A stretch of DNA of 64,000 nucleotides from Bacteroidetes bacterium HGW-Bacteroidetes-4 (GTDB lineage: Bacteria; Bacteroidota; Bacteroidia; Bacteroidales; SZUA-534): contig PHDD01000006.1 in the NCBI GenBank assembly GCA_002840905.1, positions 72,910 through 136,909 of the forward strand, in the 5' to 3' direction. The notes under the pieces are model-generated. The model saw only the letters and a list, made by a program, of their open reading frames with translations. It was not told the origin of the DNA and ran no database searches. Of the stretch, positions 36,164 through 44,339 are shown piece after piece. Numbering within the stretch: position 1 is the first letter of the stretch; every line of letters begins with the position of its first letter. The position numbers and the translations under genes are program-made.

Positions 36164-36778
36164 TTAAAATAGCCCGTGTATTTCAGCGTCAATCTTATTA
36201 ATAATGTAGCTTAAATCCTCGTTTTTTTCACTAAAGTTTAAGTTATCAACATCAACAACCAAAAGTTTTCCCAGATCGTATTTTCCAATCCAGGCCTCGT
36301 AACGTTCGTTCAATCGCTTCAGGTAATCGAGTCGGATGGAATTTTCATAATCCCGTCCTCGTTTTTGAATCTGGCTTACCAGCGTAGGCACCGATGCACG
36401 CAGGTAAATTAATAAATCGGGTGGTTGAACTAGTGAGTTCATTAACTGAAAAAGAGAAAAATAATTGTCGAAATCACGTGAGCTTAGAAGCCCCATGGAG
36501 TGTAAGTTGGGAGCGAAAATATGAGCATCTTCGTAGATGGTACGATCCTGAATTACCGTTTTGCCCGATTTCCGGATGTCCAGTATTTGATTAAAGCGAC
36601 TATTTAAAAAATAAATCTGCAAGTTAAATGACCAACGTTGCATGTCGTTATAAAAATCGTTCAAATACGGATTTTCTTCAACATCTTCGTAATGGGGTTC
36701 CCATTTATAATGTTTCGACAGTAAGCGGGTTAAAGTTGTTTTACCCGAACCAATATTTCCGGCTATTGCAATGTGCAT
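36164..36778 (-). CDS. Deoxynucleoside kinase
   Basis: Phosphorylates deoxynucleosides with ATP in the salvage pathway. The 204 residues begin with a P-loop, IAGNIGSGKTTLTRLL. The catalytic Glu and substrate-binding segment is EDVEENPYLNDFY; QDRTIYEDAHIF carries the conserved DR-x2-E/D type motif, and RGRDYE is the arginine-rich lid. It belongs to the dCK/dGK-like family. It is followed closely by the DUF2461 gene and preceded by a dyad, TTCAACAT/ATGTTGAA (36861-36881), in the 136-base gap to the exchanger gene. Confidence 0.93.
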   Translation of the reverse strand: MHIAIAGNIGSGKTTLTRLLSKHYKWEPHYEDVEENPYLNDFYNDMQRWSFNLQIYFLNSRFNQILDIRKSGKTVIQDRTIYEDAHIFAPNLHSMGLLSSRDFDNYFSLFQLMNSLVQPPDLLIYLRASVPTLVSQIQKRGRDYENSIRLDYLKRLNERYEAWIGKYDLGKLLVVDVDNLNFSEKNEDLSYIINKIDAEIHGLF

Positions 36779-36914
36779 AATTCTTAGTTTTAATGCTTAC
36801 TAAAGTAAGGTTTTTTGTTTTGAATAAAAATCAATTTTTATTGCATTGGCAAAAAAAACCTTCAACATTGATTATGTTGAAAACAAAACCAATAAAACAG
36901 AAGCTGTAAATATT

Positions 36915-37862
36915 TTATAATAACCAGAATATGTAGCTTGTATAAATGACCAGAAAAATAAATCCTTCGATGCGGCTTATTACTCTTCCTTTGCCCATAA
37001 ATACAAAAATAAATAGTAAAAGTCCGGCAATTATATTTAAAAGCAAATCGGGTTGAGCATTTGTGGTAACCTGAACGGGCGATATTATGGCCGAAACGCC
37101 CAAAATCAGGAAACTGTTAAAAATATTGGAACCCACCACGTTTCCAATGGCCAAATCTACATTTCCTTTGCGTACGGCCACAATAGAAGTAGCCAGTTCG
37201 GGAAGTGAGGTTCCTACCGACACAATGGTTAATGCAATAACCCGTTCCGAAAGACCGATTTTTTGAGCAATTAACACGGCGTTGTCAACAATAAGATTAC
37301 CTCCAACGATTAAGAGTACTAATCCAAACAAGGTAAGGAATATGGATTTGGGTATACTTATCGAAGGTAAATTCAAATTTTCTTCGTGCGGTTCTTTTTT
37401 GGCAACGGCCAGGTTGTACCCCATAAAAATGGTAAAGAAAAGCAGTAGCAAAATACCATCGGAACGTAAAATGGCATCCGCATCTATGCGATTAAGCAGG
37501 GTATCATTAGCCATTAACCAAACAGCAAGTGCAGCCAAAAGACTTAATGGGATTTCGATCCATGTGGTGCTTTTCTTAACATTCAAAGGTGCTATTAAAG
37601 CTGTGATTCCAAGAATTACCAAAACGTTGAAAACATTGCTTCCAATTACATTACCTAAAACCATTTCGGTGTTTTTATTGATTGCAGCCAGAGTGTTTAC
37701 TACTAATTCTGGAGCAGATGTTCCAAAAGCAACAATGGTTAGGCCAATAACGATATCTGAAATATTCATGCGTTTAGCCAGCGACGAGGCTCCATTCACC
37801 ATTTGATTGGCTCCGTAAATTAAAGCAGCAAAGCCTGCGAGTAAAAGTAAGATGGGTAACAT
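36915..37862 (-). CDS. Calcium/sodium antiporter (CaCA family)
   Basis: Inner-membrane exchanger that probably extrudes Ca2+ in return for Na+. I start at ATG 37862 (MLPILLLLAGFAALIYGA), giving 315 residues; the frame stays open 14 codons further but that part is not family-like. There are ten membrane helices in two inverted halves. Each half has an alpha-repeat: IVAFGTSAPELVVNTLAA with GNVIGSNVFNVL, and VSVGTSLPELATSIVA with GNVVGSNIFNSF. Both acidic residues are present, so it is likely active. A TATTTTTG at 37887-37880 is a good -7 element only 18 bases upstream, so the leader would be very short. Confidence 0.94.
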   Translation of the reverse strand: MLPILLLLAGFAALIYGANQMVNGASSLAKRMNISDIVIGLTIVAFGTSAPELVVNTLAAINKNTEMVLGNVIGSNVFNVLVILGITALIAPLNVKKSTTWIEIPLSLLAALAVWLMANDTLLNRIDADAILRSDGILLLLFFTIFMGYNLAVAKKEPHEENLNLPSISIPKSIFLTLFGLVLLIVGGNLIVDNAVLIAQKIGLSERVIALTIVSVGTSLPELATSIVAVRKGNVDLAIGNVVGSNIFNSFLILGVSAIISPVQVTTNAQPDLLLNIIAGLLLFIFVFMGKGRVISRIEGFIFLVIYTSYIFWLL

Positions 37863-38306
37863 TAGTCTATTTTTTTGTGCAAAAATACAATATTCAAAAC
37901 ACATGAATTTGGTTTTTGCTCAAGGTAAACCTATTTTTTATTTAAATTTTTTTCGCAATAAAATCAAATGCAATCATCAATAAAACAATGATATATGTGA
38001 TTTTGAGACTATTTGGTTAAAATAATTGTTACAGTAAAATTACCAAAAATTACACCTCGCAAAGTTTGTAACCCCAAGTTAACCAATTATTACCCTTTTG
38101 TTTTATGCAAACGTTGTAATTTGTTGTGCATATTCTTTAGAATACTAAAAAACAATATAGAACTGTTTATTGACTCGAAGATGAATAAACGAAACAGGCA
38201 TATTATGATGCAAATAGTTTTTGCAGCCATTATTTCACTATGCATCCTTCTAATAATTAAAATCATATTAATAACTATTTAACTTTCAACAAACAATGTG
38301 TTTTCT
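37863..38306. other. Divergent spacer before the second SusC/SusD locus
   Basis: Left end: the -7 element of the exchanger gene (37880-37887, minus). Right part: a possible 33-codon frame at 38181-38282. TTTG and TAATTTG-like elements occur near 38098-38122 but with wrong spacing for a consensus promoter. No anti-sigma or regulator gene and no clear operator dyad are present. Confidence 0.5.
38181..38282 (+). CDS. Possible 33-residue membrane peptide upstream of susC
   Basis: ATG 38181 opens a frame ending at TAA 38280-38282. The peptide starts MNKRNRHIMMQIV, basic, then a hydrophobic helix to the end (ISLCILLIIKIILITI). It lies 24 bases before the susC ATG. Positive-inside topology and a good hydrophobic span make it plausible as a small membrane peptide or leader peptide. 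Equally it may be chance in AT-rich DNA, which favours Ile and Leu codons. Confidence 0.3.
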   Translation: MNKRNRHIMMQIVFAAIISLCILLIIKIILITI

Positions 38307-41300
38307 ATGAAAAGAATTCTATTAGCTATTATTTTAAGTATGAGCTGCACTTTTATCTATGCACAGATAAAGGTTAGCGGTACCGTGCGATCGGCATCGG
38401 ACAACGAAGTCTTGCCGGGAGCAAACGTAATCGTTAAGGGTACCACCACAGGAACCATCACCAATGCAAAAGGTGAGTATCAATTAGAAATACCCTCAGC
38501 CGATGCGGTTTTGGTGTATTCTTTTATTGGCTTTCAGACGCAGGAAGTGGCTGTAGCCGGAAGAAGTGTTGTTAATGTAAGTCTTGAAACCGATGCATTC
38601 TCGCTCGACGATGTAGTGGTAGTGGGTTACGGAGTTCAAAAAAAGAGCGACGTTACTGGCTCCATAGTTTCTGTTGAGGCTGACAAGTTGCGCGATGTGC
38701 CTTCATCGAGTTTAACCAAAGCTTTACAGGGAAAAACAGCCGGTGTTGAGATTGTAAACACCAGTCGTCGTCCCGGGGGTGACACTCAAATTCGTATCCG
38801 GGGTAATCGCTCGTTAACTGCATCGAACGATCCTTTAATTATTGTCGATGGAATTCCTTTTGGAGGTAAAATAAGTGATATTGCTTCAGATGATATCCAA
38901 TCGATGGAAATATTAAAAGATGCTTCAGCAACAGTAATATACGGTTCTAGGGGTGCTAACGGGGTAATTATTATTACTACCAAACGGGGTAAATTAGGAG
39001 ATTTGAAAATATCGTACAATGGATATCAGGGAATAACTCAGGTAGCCCGTAAATATGATATTTATGATGCCGAAGGATTTGTTAAACTTCGTCGTGATGC
39101 GGGAAACTACAGTTATTTACCCGATGAAACGGAATCGATGCTTAGCGGACGTGAAACAGATTGGCAGGATTTAATTTATCAGACAGGTATTACCTCTAAC
39201 CATGAGCTTAGTCTTTCGGGGGGGTCTGAAACTACCCAATATTCGTTTACCGGGGGTTATTATAACGAAACCGGGGTTTTACCCGCCATGGGTTTTAAAC
39301 GTTATAACATGCGATTGGCACTCGACCAGCAAATAGGTAAACGAATAAAAATGGGGATAACTACTATGAACTCACTTTCCATTACCGATGGTCAATCAGC
39401 TAACCCCATGTTTCAGGTATTAGCTTTATCTCCTTTAGCAAAACCATACAACGATAACGGAACCGTGAAAGACATTCCTCAATATCCTAATGAAGATTGG
39501 TATAATCCGTTAACCATTAAAGATAGCGAGCGATGGAAAGAACAAAACAGACGAGCTGCATCGTTTAATACCCTATATGCAGAGGTAAAAATTATTGAAG
39601 GATTAAAGTATCGATTAAATTTTGGTTTTGAATACGGAGCCAGTAAATACAACAACTTTTACGGAAGCAATACCGTTTTTAGGGCTGGAAAACAAAATCA
39701 GGCAAGAATCAGACATACCGACGATCAATCGTATACCGTTGAAAACCTGTTAATATACGATAAGACCATCGGTCGTCACCGGATAAATTTTACCGGTATG
39801 CAAAGTGCTCAAGAATCACTTTCTATTGGTTCGCGCATTGATGCCATTGGAATTCCTGCCGATTACATTCAATACTATGATTTTTCATTAGCAGAAAGCG
39901 TAAGTGTCCCTGCTGATGATAATTTCTATACAAAATGGAACTTGTTATCGTATATGGCTCGTGTAAACTATGCCTTCGACGATAAATACCTCTTTACCAT
40001 TACAGGGCGTTCTGATGGTTCGTCACGTTTTGCCGAAGGATACAAATGGCATACCTATCCTGCTTTTGCTCTGGGTTGGAATGTGGGAAGAGAAGCTTTT
40101 ATGGAAAATGTAAATTTTGTTTCAAATCTTAAGATTAGAGCAGGTTATGGCCAAACATCAAACACTTCAGTTCCTCCCTACAGTACTTTAGGTGGATTAA
40201 ATCTTACCTATTACAATTTTGGAAACCAGGGGGTAAAGGGCTATTATGTATCCTCCCTTCCAAACAAGACGTTAGGGTGGGAATTTACCACAACATACAA
40301 TGCTGGTATCGACTTTAGTTTTTTTAATGACCGGATAAGTGGTTCTGTTGATGCATACCTGCAACAAACCAACGATTTGTTATTGGGTAAAAAGCTGCCC
40401 CCTTCGCAGGGAGTTCCCGGTATGTTTCTCGAAAACATTGGAAAAACTGAAAACCGAGGACTTGAAATTGCTTTAAATGGTGTTATATTGAATGCTGGCA
40501 GTGATGATGATTTGTTCTGGGAAATGAATGTAAACCTTTTCCTGAACCGGGAAAAAATTGTTGCGCTTCAGGACGAAGCCGTTTCGCAAGATATTCAAAA
40601 CGGGTGGTTTGTCGGACATCCTTCGAGTGCCATATATGACTGGGAAAAAATAGGTATCTGGCAATTGGGCGAAGAAACCGAAGCCGCAATTTACGGAAAA
40701 AAACCGGGTGACATTAAGCTTAAGGATCAAGATGGAGACAACGATATTGACGACAACGACAGGGTAATTCTGGGTTCGTCACAACCCGACTTGATGGGAG
40801 GATTCACATCAACCTGGGGTTACAAACGTTTCGATCTTTCGGTAGTTGGCTATTTCCGTGTAGGTGGAACTATTGCCAGTACACTGCACATGCCAAACAA
40901 TTACCTGAACCGTCTCGATGGGCGACGTAACCAGATTGTGGTTGATTACTGGACTCCCGAGAATCCAACTAATGATATGCCAAAACCAAGTGCTACAATT
41001 GACGCATCGCGTACCGATGTTTTGGGTTATTTTGATGGTTCGTTCTTAAAAATCAGAAGTATTAACCTGGGATATAACTTTAATCCGGCGCTTACATCCC
41101 GCATTTTTGGCGAAGGATCCAGTGTCAGGGTTTATGCTTCGCTGGCCGATGCTTTTATTTTCTTTTCACCCTATTTGAAAGCTGGAGGCGTTGATCCCGA
41201 ACCAACCAACACTGCAGTTGATGACATTGAAGGCATTAGTTTGCCAGACCGAACTCTGGTAGTAGGTTACAACACCCCACCAACCAGCAAGTTACTTTTT

Positions 41301-41321
41301 GGTGTAAATATTAAATTTTAA
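38307..41321 (+). CDS. SusC-family TonB-dependent transporter (locus 2)
   Basis: Outer-membrane importer for glycans or related large nutrients. I use ATG 38307 (MKRILLAIILSMSCTFIYAQ), giving 1004 residues; a GTG three codons earlier is less likely. Signal peptide to about residue 20, carboxypeptidase-like domain (KVSGTVRSASDNEVLPGANVIV), the DDVVVVGYGVQKK hallmark near 101-113, plug with IRIRGNRSLTASNDPLIIVDG, and barrel ending in Phe (FGVNIKF). Sequence differs clearly from the PUL 1 copy, so the cargo probably differs. susD follows after 11 bases. Confidence 0.97.
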   Translation: MKRILLAIILSMSCTFIYAQIKVSGTVRSASDNEVLPGANVIVKGTTTGTITNAKGEYQLEIPSADAVLVYSFIGFQTQEVAVAGRSVVNVSLETDAFSLDDVVVVGYGVQKKSDVTGSIVSVEADKLRDVPSSSLTKALQGKTAGVEIVNTSRRPGGDTQIRIRGNRSLTASNDPLIIVDGIPFGGKISDIASDDIQSMEILKDASATVIYGSRGANGVIIITTKRGKLGDLKISYNGYQGITQVARKYDIYDAEGFVKLRRDAGNYSYLPDETESMLSGRETDWQDLIYQTGITSNHELSLSGGSETTQYSFTGGYYNETGVLPAMGFKRYNMRLALDQQIGKRIKMGITTMNSLSITDGQSANPMFQVLALSPLAKPYNDNGTVKDIPQYPNEDWYNPLTIKDSERWKEQNRRAASFNTLYAEVKIIEGLKYRLNFGFEYGASKYNNFYGSNTVFRAGKQNQARIRHTDDQSYTVENLLIYDKTIGRHRINFTGMQSAQESLSIGSRIDAIGIPADYIQYYDFSLAESVSVPADDNFYTKWNLLSYMARVNYAFDDKYLFTITGRSDGSSRFAEGYKWHTYPAFALGWNVGREAFMENVNFVSNLKIRAGYGQTSNTSVPPYSTLGGLNLTYYNFGNQGVKGYYVSSLPNKTLGWEFTTTYNAGIDFSFFNDRISGSVDAYLQQTNDLLLGKKLPPSQGVPGMFLENIGKTENRGLEIALNGVILNAGSDDDLFWEMNVNLFLNREKIVALQDEAVSQDIQNGWFVGHPSSAIYDWEKIGIWQLGEETEAAIYGKKPGDIKLKDQDGDNDIDDNDRVILGSSQPDLMGGFTSTWGYKRFDLSVVGYFRVGGTIASTLHMPNNYLNRLDGRRNQIVVDYWTPENPTNDMPKPSATIDASRTDVLGYFDGSFLKIRSINLGYNFNPALTSRIFGEGSSVRVYASLADAFIFFSPYLKAGGVDPEPTNTAVDDIEGISLPDRTLVVGYNTPPTSKLLFGVNIKF

Positions 41322-41332
41322 AATGTTTTACG

Positions 41333-43072
41333 ATGATAAAGAAATTAACATACCTGCTTTTTGCTTTGGGTCTGATTCTTATAACCAGTTGTGAAGACTA
41401 CCTGATGGAAGAGCCCAAAAGCCTTACAGCTCAATACCTGGAAACCCCGGGTGGAGTAGATGCTGCGCTTAATTCTGCCTATTCCGACTTACGTTACTTT
41501 TATGGCGGCGAGAGTGCATTAAACGTGACTTGTTCAGGAACCGATGAATGGCAACGCGGACCTGATGGAAGTACCGAATTTAATATGTATACCGACGGGT
41601 TACCAGCCAATGGAATGGTTGGAACAACCTGGAATTGGGGATATACATCAATCAATACAACCAATGCAGTAATTGGATTTGCTGCAAATTCAGGAATGAA
41701 TGAATCGTTAGCCAAAAAAAGAATAGCAGAAGCCCGATACATTAGAGCTACCTGGTATTTTATTATGGTTCAGGTTTACGGTGATTGCCCTTTGAACCTT
41801 GAGTTTATAACCGAACCTTCTACTGAGGCCGTGCGAACCCCGGCAGCCGAAGTGTACCAGGCTATAATTGATGACTTGGAATTTGCAAAGCTGAATTTGC
41901 CTGCTGTTGCCGAAGAGATTGGAAGAGCCGATGCAGCTGCTGCTTACCATTTGCTGTCGAAGGTTTATCTAACACGGGCAACACATGCTACAGCAAGTGT
42001 ATCAACCGATTACCAAAGCGCCTACGATAATGCCATGGAATTAATTTCTAATAGTGGTACTTATGGATTGGCTCTTTTGGAAGATTTTGCTGATGTACAC
42101 ATGCCCAGAAATGAACACAACAGCGAAATTATATTTACCGTTGAGCGAAATGCCGATCCTTTGTATAACGATGCTGACCCCGATAAGAATGGCAACAAAA
42201 ACAACCGGAGTAGTTTTTTCTTCCGTCCTCACTATGAGGTTTGTACTGATTTCGGTGGTTTAGCCCGTACGCTTGAATACGGTCGCCCCTGGATTCGTGT
42301 ACGACCAACCAATTATTTGTTAAATGTGGCTTTCGAAGATAAACTGTACGATACCCGTTATAATAAATCGTTCCAGACTGTTTGGTTGCTTAATAATGAA
42401 GCCTCGTTAACAAATAGTTCTTTCAAATTGGGAGATACAGCCATTTGGCTGCCAGGTATAGAGAATTACAAACCCGGATTAAATATAATGAATATTTATC
42501 CTCCTTCGTTGTATTACGATAATTTGCTACCCGATAGTACCAAGCAAACAAAAAAGATTTATCCTTCGCTTTCTAAATACGATGATATCGATAGGCCAAC
42601 CGTTAACGACGCTTCTGTTCGTCCGTTTATCGTACATCGTTTTGCCGAAACTTACCTAATTGCAGCCGAAGCCGCTATGTATTTGGGTATTGCCGGGGAA
42701 TCGGTTGACCTTTTAGCTGTTTTGCGTACGCGGGCATCGTATGACCCAAATCGTTCAGCAGCTGACAATGCATTTGCTAAACAACGATTATTGAACCGGA
42801 TTCCGTCAATGACCGATTTGGAAGAGGGAATTAATTTTATATTGGATGAACGCATGCGTGAACTGTGCGGCGAATACATGCGCTTTTTCGACTTAGCCAG
42901 AACCCGAACCACAACAGGCCAAGTCCAGTTGCTTTACCGGGTTCGTAACCTGATACCTGAAATACCGGCTAAAGATGCCATTAAGGATTATCACGTGTTA
43001 TACCCAATTCCACAAGATCAGATTGATTTGGTAACCAATGAATTTAAACAAAATGAGGGTTATTCAAATTAA
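41333..43072 (+). CDS. SusD/RagB-family lipoprotein (locus 2)
   Basis: Ligand-capturing partner of the SusC of locus 2. The 579 residues have a lipoprotein signal (LILITSCEDYL, Cys about 20). Conserved features are EARYIRATWYFIMVQVYGDCPL (TPR-type helix), FAETYLIAAEAAMYLG and DERMRELCGEYMRFFDLART, the RagB/SusD C-terminal motif. It ends LVTNEFKQNEGYSN. It is longer than the PUL 1 copy (489) by about 90 residues, mostly in the middle. A 54-base gap separates it from the first IPT lipoprotein. Confidence 0.96.
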   Translation: MIKKLTYLLFALGLILITSCEDYLMEEPKSLTAQYLETPGGVDAALNSAYSDLRYFYGGESALNVTCSGTDEWQRGPDGSTEFNMYTDGLPANGMVGTTWNWGYTSINTTNAVIGFAANSGMNESLAKKRIAEARYIRATWYFIMVQVYGDCPLNLEFITEPSTEAVRTPAAEVYQAIIDDLEFAKLNLPAVAEEIGRADAAAAYHLLSKVYLTRATHATASVSTDYQSAYDNAMELISNSGTYGLALLEDFADVHMPRNEHNSEIIFTVERNADPLYNDADPDKNGNKNNRSSFFFRPHYEVCTDFGGLARTLEYGRPWIRVRPTNYLLNVAFEDKLYDTRYNKSFQTVWLLNNEASLTNSSFKLGDTAIWLPGIENYKPGLNIMNIYPPSLYYDNLLPDSTKQTKKIYPSLSKYDDIDRPTVNDASVRPFIVHRFAETYLIAAEAAMYLGIAGESVDLLAVLRTRASYDPNRSAADNAFAKQRLLNRIPSMTDLEEGINFILDERMRELCGEYMRFFDLARTRTTTGQVQLLYRVRNLIPEIPAKDAIKDYHVLYPIPQDQIDLVTNEFKQNEGYSN

Positions 43073-43126
43073 CAGGCAATAACATACTGTTTTTTGGAAA
43101 ATGATTAAATAAAAAAACAAACAAAG

Positions 43127-44257
43127 ATGAAACAAAAAATAAATAACATTGGATTAATACTGACCATCCTGTGGATATCTTTTCCCTGCTTTACCGCATG
43201 CGAAAAAGAGTATAATCCTATGGTTGAAGAAGTGGTCGATTTAAACGGTAATATTACTGCTGTTGACAAAACCATTACTGAACCTGGCGACATAGTTACC
43301 TTTACCGGAACGAACCTTGATAAGGTTTACATGATAATGTTTAATGAGGAGCCTCTTAATGTGCAATTTACAGCTACCTCAACAGAATTAAAAATGACAG
43401 TACCTTCACAAGCCCCACTGGGCGATGTGGTGACCATCAATTTTTTTTTCTCGGGAAAAGGTTTGGCACAGCGAACCATTAAAATTATTTCACCTCCTCA
43501 AATAATGGAAGTATCTCCAATTGCTGCTTATCCCGGCGAGGAGTTAACCATACTTGGACGCGAACTGTATTTGGCACAGTCAATTTCTGTTGGTGGAGTA
43601 AATGCCACTTTTACCGTTATTGATGACAAAACAATAAGCCTTACTGTTCCTGATGGATTTGCCGGAGGAGATGTTGTTATAACTACCGAAACCGGAGGAG
43701 AATCAATGAGTCCGAGTCCGGTTATATTAGGTACCGAGTTATTGGTTACCAATATTGACAATAACGGCGACATTCTGAATAATTTTGGTTCCTATTCAAA
43801 TGCCAGTGGCGCTGAAGCCAGTGACGATTTTCCACGCAATAAAGTGTATGTAATTACTATTGAGGATAATGGTTCGAGTTGGGGAGCAAATTGCGATTTT
43901 AATTTGCAAAATATGCCAGCTACCATTAATGGAAACACCATCGATTTAACCAAAGTTGAAATGGTAGCCGATGTGAAGGCTTCAAAAGTACTAAGCTTTA
44001 ATTTTATGGTGGGGAAAAACCACAACCCTCCGGGCTTATGGGGAAAAACAACAGAAGTAACTCAGGAGTGGCAAACCATTACTGTACCATTTACAGTATT
44101 GGGACAGGGTTATGGAGGAGATCCAATTACCGACGATCCTTTGATTCCATTTGAGGAGTACACCATGATAAAATGGTCGTTACCAGCTTCTGCCGATCAA
44201 AAAAACTTTGGCGAAACGATTACTTTTGATAATGTTAAATTTATTATCAGAGATTAA
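43127..44257 (+). CDS. IPT/TIG-domain surface lipoprotein, shorter paralogue
   Basis: Probable surface glycan-binding protein of locus 2. The 376 residues have an N-terminal signal with CFTACEKEYNP (lipid Cys about 25). Two IPT/TIG immunoglobulin-like domains follow (about 38-120, DKTITEPGDIVTFTGTNLDKV; about 125-205, SPIAAYPGEELTILGREL). The C-terminal domain (about 210-376) is beta-rich, with several Trp, and ends TFDNVKFIIRD. The larger next gene ends in a related FDNIKFVI strand, so the two share a C-terminal ligand-binding module. No catalytic motif seen. Confidence 0.85.
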   Translation: MKQKINNIGLILTILWISFPCFTACEKEYNPMVEEVVDLNGNITAVDKTITEPGDIVTFTGTNLDKVYMIMFNEEPLNVQFTATSTELKMTVPSQAPLGDVVTINFFFSGKGLAQRTIKIISPPQIMEVSPIAAYPGEELTILGRELYLAQSISVGGVNATFTVIDDKTISLTVPDGFAGGDVVITTETGGESMSPSPVILGTELLVTNIDNNGDILNNFGSYSNASGAEASDDFPRNKVYVITIEDNGSSWGANCDFNLQNMPATINGNTIDLTKVEMVADVKASKVLSFNFMVGKNHNPPGLWGKTTEVTQEWQTITVPFTVLGQGYGGDPITDDPLIPFEEYTMIKWSLPASADQKNFGETITFDNVKFIIRD

Positions 44258-44339
44258 TGGGTGCTGCATATAAAGTTGATGTAATCAGCTTTATATGCTT
44301 TAAAAACAGCAATATAAAAACCGTTTAAAACGAAAAATA

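Noticed and set aside
37282-37806. 174-codon plus-strand frame antisense to the Na+/Ca2+ exchanger gene
   Set aside because: It mirrors a strongly conserved membrane-protein gene, has low-complexity Lys/Ser/Thr composition and no start context; it is a codon-bias shadow.
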